Shown piece after piece: positions 1 through 5,744 of a stretch of DNA of 5,744 nucleotides (the stretch's first letter is position 1; each line of letters starts with the position of its first letter). The stretch spans positions 1 to 5,744 of the forward strand of contig DFST01000073.1 in NCBI GenBank assembly GCA_002378975.1. The letters are read 5' to 3'. This DNA comes from Chitinophagaceae bacterium UBA3430 (GTDB taxonomy: Bacteria; Bacteroidota; Bacteroidia; Chitinophagales; Chitinophagaceae). A program made the position numbers and the translations under genes. The notes under the pieces were generated by a model, which did no database searches, was not told the origin of the DNA, and saw nothing but the letters and a program-made list of their open reading frames with translations.

Positions 1-384
1 CATGTAGAAGGGATCACGAAAAATTTCCAGAATAGCAACGCCGACATCACTGCTACTTTGGCCAATGCCAAAACGGCTAGCGATAAATTAGCCGCCTTGC
101 AGATACAACCCACCCTGGATTCGTTAAAACTAGTCCTATCAGAAATGCACACCACTTTACAGCGTGTGAATTCCCCCGACGGAAGTATCGGTGCTTTAAC
201 GGCCAATAAAGACCTCTACAACAAGTTGAATGATGCTGTTTTGAGCGCTGAGATTTTACTCGATGATCTTCGGGCGCATCCCAAACGCTACGTTAACATT
301 TCAGTCTTTGGCAAGAAAGACAAATCAGGCCCATTAACTTCGCCCGCGAAGAAGGGCCAAATGCCCGTTGATTCGTTGAAATGA
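1..384 (+). CDS. MCE/MlaD-family lipid transport protein, C-terminal part (5' end outside window)
   Basis: The frame is open from base 1 and ends at a TGA at 382-384, so 127 C-terminal residues are visible; the first in-frame start-like codon (TTG at 58) is internal, not a real start. The visible part is a mostly helical tail without the N-terminal membrane anchor or MCE domain. It ends with a block that I recognise from Bacteroidota MCE proteins: GSIGAL (about residues 61-66), a helix containing NKLNDAV and LLDDLRAHPKRY, then VNISVFGKKDK (about 98-108) and a short polar end. MCE/MlaD proteins are inner-membrane-anchored, periplasm-facing subunits of ABC systems that move phospholipids between the two membranes; the helical tail commonly builds the oligomeric channel. 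The stop overlaps the start of the OstA-like gene, which fits a shared envelope operon. Family assignment rests on the tail only; the exact substrate is unknown. Confidence 0.82.
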   Translation, partial: HVEGITKNFQNSNADITATLANAKTASDKLAALQIQPTLDSLKLVLSEMHTTLQRVNSPDGSIGALTANKDLYNKLNDAVLSAEILLDDLRAHPKRYVNISVFGKKDKSGPLTSPAKKGQMPVDSLK

Positions 385-1985
385 ACCGTAGCTTACCGGT
401 TTTAATATCCTTTATTTGTTTGTTGACGACCCTTGTCGCCAATGCACAACAACGTTTCCCACCGAGCCGCGACAGTCTTTCCATAGGGCCCTCCGATTCA
501 ACCAAACCGGTTGAAATTCTTCATGCTGACCGGCTCACCTTACAGAAAAAAGACAGCATTGATCTGCAGATTTTGGTGGGTAAAGTAGAATTACAACAAG
601 GAACGGCACGATTTTATTGCGACAGCTGTGTACTGAATCAAACGGGAAACTCATTCGAAGCCTGGGGTTCGGTTCGGCTATTGGATGCAGATACAACCGA
701 TGTAAAAGCCCAGCATCTACGTTACCTGATCGCAGAACGGGTTGCCTACTTGGATGGCAATGTTCGGCTGAGTGACGGAAAAGGTAGTTTGCAAACACCG
801 GATCTGGAATACAACATGAATTCCGATATCGGGATTTATCGGCATGGGGGAAAGGTGCTTAATGGAAAAACGATCCTAACTAGTCGGGAGGGATACTATT
901 ATGCCGGTCTTCGTGATATCTATTTTATAAAAGACGTTAAGCTAACCGACCCTGCTTATAAAATAACCACCGATTCCCTGCTTTATAACATGGATAGTCG
1001 AGTTACCCGATTTGTTGCGCAAACAGAGATCCGCGACAGTACTGGCAGAACCGTTGAAACCCGGGATGGTTTCTATGATATGTCGAGCGGTAAAGCCGAG
1101 TTTGGCAAACGTCCGGTCATACGGGATGGAAAGACCCGAATCACCGGAGAATCCATTCGCTTTAATGATAAGACGGGTATCTCAGAAGCAAGCGGTTCGG
1201 TCGTCATCATCGATTCCGCTCAAGGCACCACCCTGCAGGCGGGTCGAGTTGTTCAAGACAATAAAAAGAAGACGGTGCTGAGTACTGATCATCCCGTATT
1301 GATCGTGCAGCAGGACAAAGACTCCGTATACATCACCGCCGATACTTTATTCTCCGGGCCACTCCCCCATCAGCCAGATTCATTGGCTCGAAAAACGAGC
1401 GACAACGACAGCACACTTCGTTTTTTTCAGGCCTATAAGCACGTACGCATTTTCACCGATTCGTTGCAGGCTGCCTGCGATAGTTTGTATTATTCTTATC
1501 AAGATTCTGCTTTTCGGCTGTATCAAGAGCCGGTGATCTGGTCAAGAGGAAGTCAGATTACGGGAGACACCATCCTCGTACGTACGAAGAATAAAAAAGC
1601 GGAGAAGCTGGACATCTTTGAAAACAGCCTGTTGGTTCAACGGCTTGATCCGGAGGTTTACAACCAGGTTAAATCCATTCGGATGGCCGCATTTTTGACG
1701 AACGGCAGTATGGATTCGCTTCAAGCGAAAGGTTATGCTGAATGCTTGTATTTTATTCAGGACGATGGTGGTGCCTATTCGGGCATCAATGAGTCCAAAG
1801 CCGATCGAATGGATATCTATTTTTTACAGGGCGAGTTGGACCGGGTTGTGTTTCGATCTGATGTAACCGGAACCGTTTGGCCAATGCGCGAGAAGAACCC
1901 GGCAACCATGCGACTACCCGGATTTCGATGGTTGGATGAGCAACGTCCTCGATCTCGCTTCGCCATTCTTCGCATAAAAGAATGA
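381..1985 (+). CDS. OstA-like (LptA/LptD N-terminal-like) periplasmic protein
   Basis: This 534-residue protein starts at an ATG that overlaps the upstream TGA (ATGA). The start is supported by a signal peptide immediately after it: a short basic start (MNR), a hydrophobic core (about 5-20) and a likely signal peptidase I site at ANA|QQ (after residue 22). No lipobox is seen, so a soluble periplasmic product is expected. The mature part is rich in short beta strands with repeated patterns: LVGKVELQQGTARFYCDS (65-82), LDGNVRLSDGKG (124-135), ITTDSLLY (195-202), ITADTLF (318-324), ACDSLYY (365-371) and ITGDTILV (393-400). These resemble the stacked beta-jellyroll of OstA/LptA domains, which bind and pass lipopolysaccharide across the periplasm. 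The C-terminal block with AKGYAECLYF and DIYFLQGELDRV is typical of the long Bacteroidota OstA-like proteins. LptA of Proteobacteria is much shorter, so this is a multi-repeat form. A role in LPS or lipid transport is inferred from family and from the coupled MCE gene. An unusual CxxC lies at residues 80-83. Confidence 0.88.
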   Translation: MNRSLPVLISFICLLTTLVANAQQRFPPSRDSLSIGPSDSTKPVEILHADRLTLQKKDSIDLQILVGKVELQQGTARFYCDSCVLNQTGNSFEAWGSVRLLDADTTDVKAQHLRYLIAERVAYLDGNVRLSDGKGSLQTPDLEYNMNSDIGIYRHGGKVLNGKTILTSREGYYYAGLRDIYFIKDVKLTDPAYKITTDSLLYNMDSRVTRFVAQTEIRDSTGRTVETRDGFYDMSSGKAEFGKRPVIRDGKTRITGESIRFNDKTGISEASGSVVIIDSAQGTTLQAGRVVQDNKKKTVLSTDHPVLIVQQDKDSVYITADTLFSGPLPHQPDSLARKTSDNDSTLRFFQAYKHVRIFTDSLQAACDSLYYSYQDSAFRLYQEPVIWSRGSQITGDTILVRTKNKKAEKLDIFENSLLVQRLDPEVYNQVKSIRMAAFLTNGSMDSLQAKGYAECLYFIQDDGGAYSGINESKADRMDIYFLQGELDRVVFRSDVTGTVWPMREKNPATMRLPGFRWLDEQRPRSRFAILRIKE

Positions 1986-2067
1986 TTTTCAGCCACTTGA
2001 GCTATAACGGGTATCCCCCGATTTTCCACATTTTTAACATTCCGGATTTTATCTCCGCCCCTTTTCC

Positions 2068-2075
2068 TATTTTAG
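2068..2075 (+). promoter_or_regulatory. Possible Bacteroidota-type -7 promoter element for the susC-like gene
   Basis: TATTTTAG matches the Bacteroidota -7 consensus TAnnTTTG at all fixed positions but one. A T run at 2047-2050 lies 17 bases upstream and could serve as a poor -33 element (consensus TTTG or TTG), without the G. Transcription would then start near 2080 and leave a leader of about 65-70 bases. A second weaker candidate is the TTTG at 2119-2122, preceded by AT instead of TA, with TTG at 2090-2092 as a -33 element. Such short A/T motifs arise by chance often, so this is only a candidate. Confidence 0.22.
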
Positions 2076-2094
2076 TACCCTATGAATAATTGGG

Positions 2095-2110
2095 CCATCC
2101 ACTTCGATGG
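2095..2110 (+). promoter_or_regulatory. Short hairpin in the probable susC leader
   Basis: CCATC (2095-2099) pairs with GATGG (2106-2110) around a 6-base loop. Three further G-U pairs are possible (2092-2094 with 2111-2113). The stem is followed by T-rich sequence interrupted by A and G, so it is a poor intrinsic terminator; a leader structure or chance are the alternatives. Confidence 0.18.
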
Positions 2111-2148
2111 TTTAATTGTTTGCCAACCAACTTTTTAAAAATAATGCT

Positions 2149-5100
2149 ATGAGAAAATTTCGCTTGTTATTAGCGATGTTCCCACTGTTTTTGATTTGGG
2201 CAACTACCCTTGAAGCTCAGGTAAAAACCGTCTCGGGAACGATCCTTGCAGAGGACAACCAATCTCCCTTATCGGGCGTAACGATCAAAGTCAAAGGAAC
2301 CCGCCGCGTTGCCCAGACAGATGCCAATGGTAAATTCTCCATTCAGACTTCTGTGGGTGAAACGCTACAGATCTCCTATGTGGGATACGTTACCCAGGAC
2401 CTGAAAGTAGGCGCCAGCAACACGATCGGGATCAGTTTGAAAACTGCTGACAACACGATGGGTGAAGTGGTGGTCACTGCGATGGACATCAAGCGAAATC
2501 CTCGCTCACTGGGATATTCCACACAGACCCTCAAAGGAGAAGAGATACAGGAAACGCAACGTGAAAATTTCATCAATGGTTTGCAGGGACGCGTAGCGGG
2601 CCTGACGTTGGATCCCACTTCGGGTGTTGCAGGTGCCTCCTCGTCGGTGGTATTGCGTGGATTCAACTCACTATCTCTCAGCAACCAACCGCTTTACGTG
2701 GTGGATGGTGTTGTCTTGGATAACTCCTCACTCAACGAAACTTCTTCGGGTGGAGCTACCAATGGTTTGGCCTCGGATAAGCCAAACCGGATGAGTGATT
2801 ATCAGAACCGCATTGCGGATCTGAACCCCAACGACATTGAAACCATCACGGTTTTGAAAGGTCCCGAAGCAACGGCGCTTTATGGTTCACAAGCCAGTTC
2901 CGGTGCAATCATCATCACAACCAAGAAAGCAAAATCAAACAAATTTGCTATTCAATACGACAACAGTTTTCGGGTGCAGGAAGTAACACGTTTCCCTGAA
3001 ACCTTGGATACTTATGGGCCTGGCACCAATGGAGTCAGCTCCAATAGTTTTCGTCGTTTTGGTCCAGTTTTCCCCGCCGGCACCCAGACGTATGACAACG
3101 TCGGAAATTTCTTCCGCACGGGCAAAGCTCAAACCCATAATTTAGGTATGGACTTTGGAATAGGTGAATCTAAATTCCGTTTGTCCGGCAGCTTCTTCGA
3201 CCAACAAGGGGTTGTACCCAACAACGATTTTCGTCGTTACAATTTCCGCGTTTCTAACACGACGAAGTTGTTGAAAGGCAAGATTGAGTTAATGCCTTCA
3301 TTTGCATACAGCAACTCAACCAACAACAAGGTGCTTCGAAGTGCAGGTGGTTTCTTATTGAGTTTGTTGATCTGGCCTGCTACAAATGATATCCGCAAAT
3401 TTGAGAATGATCAATCCGGTGATAAGCTGGACTTGTTCGATAATACCTCGGCCAACGGCGAGTACGACAATCCCCTATGGAACGTAAACAACAACTTCGG
3501 TAAAGACGAGAACGTTCGTAAGACGTATACCATGGGGATTAATATCAATCCCTACAAATGGCTGACTCTTTCCGGACGTTTCGGTTATGATACTTACAAC
3601 CAAAATGGTTTCATGTTCCAGCATCCCCAATCCTTTTACCTGGGTGCAGGATCCGGAGGCGCTTTAGATAACTACTGGCGTAAATACGAAGGGTATAACC
3701 ACACCATCACCGCTACTATTAAGAAAGATCTTACAAAAGACCTGAATCTTCGGGTTATGGGTGGAACCATGTGGCAAGACTACACAACCTATATGTGGTC
3801 GGTTTACGGTACCAACGTTGTTGACTCCGTTGGAGGTTTATTGAATCTGGCCGGAGGCAATGGTAAGATGTATAAAAACGGAGCAATCGTTTCCGATCGC
3901 GACCTCCAAACCCTCATGGGCAATTACATGGACTCGAACGTCACCCGTGTTAGCACACGCCTACGCCTGAATCGCAATAAGTTTGGAGAATACAATTATG
4001 TAACACTCCGTCAATTGGCCTATTTCGGAGAGGTAGCCTTCAGCTATAAAAACTACCTGTTTATGAACTATACGCATCGTTTTGAACAGGCTTCTACATT
4101 GCCTGTCCAAAATCGCAGGTACGATTACCCAGGTGTTAGTTTCAGTGCGATCATCAGCGACATTATTCCATCCATTAAAAAGAATTCATTTGTCAACTAC
4201 TGGAAACTTCGCACCTCTCGTGCCAGTACGGCCCGTTTGAACAGCCCCTACTCGACTCAGTCTGTATTCGTGGACAACCAAGCGAGTGGCGGTGGCTTTT
4301 CTTATGGCTTCTTCAACAACAATGCCGAACTGGAGCCCGAGCGTCAAAACACCTATGAGATCGGAACGGAGCTTCGTATGTTCAGTAATCGCCTGTCTGT
4401 TGATTTTACCTACTACAACACGCTTAATAAAGGCCAGATCATCGAAAACTTCCGATTGAGCTACGGAACTGGTTATGTATTGAACACGCAAAATGCCGGT
4501 TCGACCCGTAACAAAGGTGCTGAGGTGGTTGTGAACTACAACGTAATGAAGAAGAAATCCTTTAACTGGGATATGACCTTCAACTTCAACCGCATGCGCA
4601 ACAAGGTGGTTGGCTTGCCTAAGAGCGTATCCGAATACTACATTTCCGACACTTGGTTGTATACCGCTCGTGGCGGACTGGTACTGGGTGGACCTACTAC
4701 TTCCATCACCGGATCTACATATACACGCAATGCTGCTGGTCAGATCTTGATCAACCCCGCCAACGGTTTGCCCATCACCGATGCTACCTTCCGCATCATT
4801 GGCGATCGCAACCCTGATTTCACAACCGGATGGACCAACACCCTACGTTTCAAAAACTGGCGTGTGAGCATGCTGTGGGATATGAAAGTGGGTGGCGATA
4901 TCTTCAACGGCACCAACCGTTTCATGACCGTCAATGGTATCAGCCCTTACACGAAGGATCGTTATGTTCCTCGTGTGATCCAGGGCGTGTTGCGTGATGG
5001 ATTGGAAAACAGTGCCGCACCAACGGTGAATACCATTTCGATCATCCCTGCTTTCAACGATGCTTATTACACCCTGCCTGATGAGGAGTTTATCGAGCGT

Positions 5101-5352
5101 GACGTGAATTTCTTCCGCTTACGTGACATCACCGTCAGCTATACATTCAAGAAGAACTTCATCAAAGGATTCAAAAATCTCGGCGCCTTCATTACGGGTA
5201 ACGACCTGATCCTCTTGACCAACTATAGTGGAGCAGATCCATCTGTTAATGGTAATACCGCTGGAAGTCGTGGTGTCGGAGCGTTCGGTTTCGATTATGG
5301 AACCTTGGCAGCCCCAATGCAATTGAATGTTGGCATCCGCGCATCCTTCTAA
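2149..5352 (+). CDS. SusC/RagA-family TonB-linked outer membrane transporter
   Basis: This 1067-residue protein is full length for the family (usually about 1000-1100). I chose the ATG at 2149 because it directly precedes a signal peptide (basic MRKFR, hydrophobic core about 6-19, cleavage at LEA|Q after residue 23) and follows an A-rich stretch; the TTG at 2116 is the rejected alternative. Domains in order: a carboxypeptidase-regulatory-like beta-sandwich (about 25-100; VSGTI, LSGVTIKVKGT, DANGKF, ISYVGY); the linker MGEVVVTA (104-111) typical of SusC proteins; a plug domain (about 118-260) with LQGRVAGL, VVLRGFNS (167-174), YVVDGV (183-188), IETITVLKGPEATALYGS and GAIIITTKK; and a beta-barrel (about 265-1067) with a conserved-type LEPERQNTYEIGTELR block (about 728-743), many aromatic strands and a terminal strand ending in Phe. 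In the family, the barrel sits in the outer membrane and imports glycans, peptides or other nutrients with TonB-ExbBD energy, with a SusD-type lipoprotein as lid. That partner starts 18 bases downstream. The substrate cannot be told from sequence alone. Confidence 0.97.
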   Translation: MRKFRLLLAMFPLFLIWATTLEAQVKTVSGTILAEDNQSPLSGVTIKVKGTRRVAQTDANGKFSIQTSVGETLQISYVGYVTQDLKVGASNTIGISLKTADNTMGEVVVTAMDIKRNPRSLGYSTQTLKGEEIQETQRENFINGLQGRVAGLTLDPTSGVAGASSSVVLRGFNSLSLSNQPLYVVDGVVLDNSSLNETSSGGATNGLASDKPNRMSDYQNRIADLNPNDIETITVLKGPEATALYGSQASSGAIIITTKKAKSNKFAIQYDNSFRVQEVTRFPETLDTYGPGTNGVSSNSFRRFGPVFPAGTQTYDNVGNFFRTGKAQTHNLGMDFGIGESKFRLSGSFFDQQGVVPNNDFRRYNFRVSNTTKLLKGKIELMPSFAYSNSTNNKVLRSAGGFLLSLLIWPATNDIRKFENDQSGDKLDLFDNTSANGEYDNPLWNVNNNFGKDENVRKTYTMGININPYKWLTLSGRFGYDTYNQNGFMFQHPQSFYLGAGSGGALDNYWRKYEGYNHTITATIKKDLTKDLNLRVMGGTMWQDYTTYMWSVYGTNVVDSVGGLLNLAGGNGKMYKNGAIVSDRDLQTLMGNYMDSNVTRVSTRLRLNRNKFGEYNYVTLRQLAYFGEVAFSYKNYLFMNYTHRFEQASTLPVQNRRYDYPGVSFSAIISDIIPSIKKNSFVNYWKLRTSRASTARLNSPYSTQSVFVDNQASGGGFSYGFFNNNAELEPERQNTYEIGTELRMFSNRLSVDFTYYNTLNKGQIIENFRLSYGTGYVLNTQNAGSTRNKGAEVVVNYNVMKKKSFNWDMTFNFNRMRNKVVGLPKSVSEYYISDTWLYTARGGLVLGGPTTSITGSTYTRNAAGQILINPANGLPITDATFRIIGDRNPDFTTGWTNTLRFKNWRVSMLWDMKVGGDIFNGTNRFMTVNGISPYTKDRYVPRVIQGVLRDGLENSAAPTVNTISIIPAFNDAYYTLPDEEFIERDVNFFRLRDITVSYTFKKNFIKGFKNLGAFITGNDLILLTNYSGADPSVNGNTAGSRGVGAFGFDYGTLAAPMQLNVGIRASF

Positions 5353-5370
5353 CCCTCAAAGCCTATTATT

Positions 5371-5744
5371 ATGAAATACAATATGAAACATTTAACGATC
5401 GTACTGGCTGGTTCAGCATTGCTGCTTTCCGGCTGTACCAAAAAGATCGATGAGGCTTTTGCCAATCCGAATGCATTGACCAAACAGCCGATCGAAGCTC
5501 TATTGCCAGGTGTCATTTCAAACATGGCCATTCAGCACTCAGCGAATGGTACACTGTACGGTCCTCAAAACGACGGTTTATATATTGGCCGATTTATTCA
5601 AAATTGGTCAACCAATATCACGGGTAACCAGTACGATCAAATGGGAGACAACTTCATCAATAAAAGCGACATAATGGGTAGCATCTGGGCCATGCATTAT
5701 TATGGCATGGGGGCGAACATCAGCCGCATCATTGAATGGGGTAC
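5371..5744 (+). CDS. SusD/RagB-family nutrient-binding outer membrane lipoprotein, N-terminal part (3' end outside window)
   Basis: The frame opens at ATG 5371 and stays open to the window edge, giving 124 whole codons. It begins with a lipoprotein signal: MKYNMKH, a hydrophobic core (about 8-19) and the lipobox LSGC with the lipidated Cys at residue 22. An in-frame ATG at 5383 (residue 5) is an alternative start that gives the same mature protein. After the Cys comes TKKIDEAF, a Lys followed closely by two acidic residues, reminiscent of the surface-export signal of Bacteroidota lipoproteins. Residues 32-48 (NPNA, then IEALLPGVI) and the following helices with GLYIGRFIQNW (69-79) resemble the SusD-like branch described by Pfam as SusD-like_2; full SusD proteins have about 450-600 residues, so most is missing here by window truncation, not by mutation. 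It should act as the surface ligand-binding lid of the SusC-like barrel encoded 18 bases upstream, and is almost surely co-transcribed. No Shine-Dalgarno sequence is visible in the gap. Confidence 0.92.
   Translation, partial: MKYNMKHLTIVLAGSALLLSGCTKKIDEAFANPNALTKQPIEALLPGVISNMAIQHSANGTLYGPQNDGLYIGRFIQNWSTNITGNQYDQMGDNFINKSDIMGSIWAMHYYGMGANISRIIEWG

Larger units (their letters stand above)
1986..2148 (+). other. Intergenic region between the envelope operon and the susC-like gene
   Basis: These 163 bases hold no credible gene. The stretch is A/T-rich with several T runs and C runs and separates two functionally unrelated units, so a terminator for the upstream operon and a promoter for the susC-like gene are expected here. 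I see no strong intrinsic terminator: the only stems are a 4-bp pair (2043-2046 with 2054-2057) and a 5-bp pair (2095-2099 with 2106-2110). An in-frame TTG at 2116 would extend the SusC-like protein by 11 residues, but it would put a polar, non-signal-like stretch ahead of the signal peptide, so I treat 2116-2148 as leader. Confidence 0.6.

Noticed and set aside
58..384. A separate 108-residue gene starting at TTG 58
   Set aside because: The same frame is open without a stop to base 1 and the upstream residues continue the same helical pattern, so this is the tail of a gene cut by the window edge.
1012..1281. An 89-codon + strand open frame inside the OstA-like gene
   Set aside because: It lies wholly within a well-supported gene in another frame, and its protein is rich in Arg, Ser and Lys with no recognisable domain.
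915..1823. The 12-base repeat GATATCTATTTT at 915-926 and 1812-1823
   Set aside because: Both copies are in the same reading frame and encode Asp-Ile-Tyr-Phe; this is explained by similar beta strands of the protein and does not indicate a DNA-level element.
2043..2057. CGGA/TCCG stem as terminator of the OstA-like operon
   Set aside because: Only four pairs with a 7-base loop, and the following sequence begins with C residues before a broken T run, so it does not look like a working intrinsic terminator.
2116..2148. TTG at 2116 as start of the SusC-like protein, adding 11 residues
   Set aside because: The extension (MFANQLFKNNA if TTG is read as start) has no signal-peptide character, while the ATG at 2149 stands directly before a standard basic-hydrophobic signal sequence and follows an A-rich stretch.
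2376..2684. A 102-codon - strand open frame opposite the SusC-like gene, and similar antisense frames elsewhere
   Set aside because: These frames mirror the coding strand of strong genes, lack family resemblance and show no organised upstream signals; they are shadows.
5349..5531. A 60-codon - strand open frame across the SusC/SusD junction
   Set aside because: It overlaps the SusD-like start and lipobox, which are clearly coding on the + strand.

Overview
The window looks like a piece of a Bacteroidota chromosome. A sphingobacterial or Chitinophaga-like member is the best guess, but this rests on protein style only. The main reasons are a SusC/RagA-type TonB-dependent transporter followed directly by a SusD/RagB-type lipoprotein, an OstA-like protein in its long Bacteroidota form, and starts preceded by A/T-rich sequence instead of a clear Shine-Dalgarno motif. 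All genes read on the + strand and nothing convincing lies on the - strand.

Left part (1-1985): the C-terminal end of an MCE/MlaD-family lipid-transport protein, cut by the window edge, whose stop codon overlaps the start of a 534-residue OstA-like periplasmic protein by 4 bases (ATGA). This is the tail of an envelope-maintenance operon combining phospholipid handling (Mla-like) with lipopolysaccharide transport (Lpt-like).

Middle (1986-2148): 163 bases with no gene. It separates the envelope operon from the next unit and probably carries the promoter and 5' leader of the SusC gene. A weak match to the Bacteroidota -7 element and one short hairpin are visible, neither strong.

Right part (2149-5744): a 1067-residue SusC-like outer-membrane transporter and, 18 bases later, the start of a SusD-like surface lipoprotein that runs off the right edge. 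Together they form a nutrient-uptake pair: the lipoprotein captures a ligand at the cell surface and the TonB-energised barrel imports it. The substrate cannot be read from this window because no hydrolase, regulator or sigma/anti-sigma gene is included.

I see no RNA gene, mobile element, CRISPR array or long repeat, and no clear sign of a new system. The points most worth a second look are the CxxC motif and internal repeats of the OstA-like protein, the translationally coupled MCE/OstA pair, and the absence of a visible regulator beside the SusC/SusD pair.
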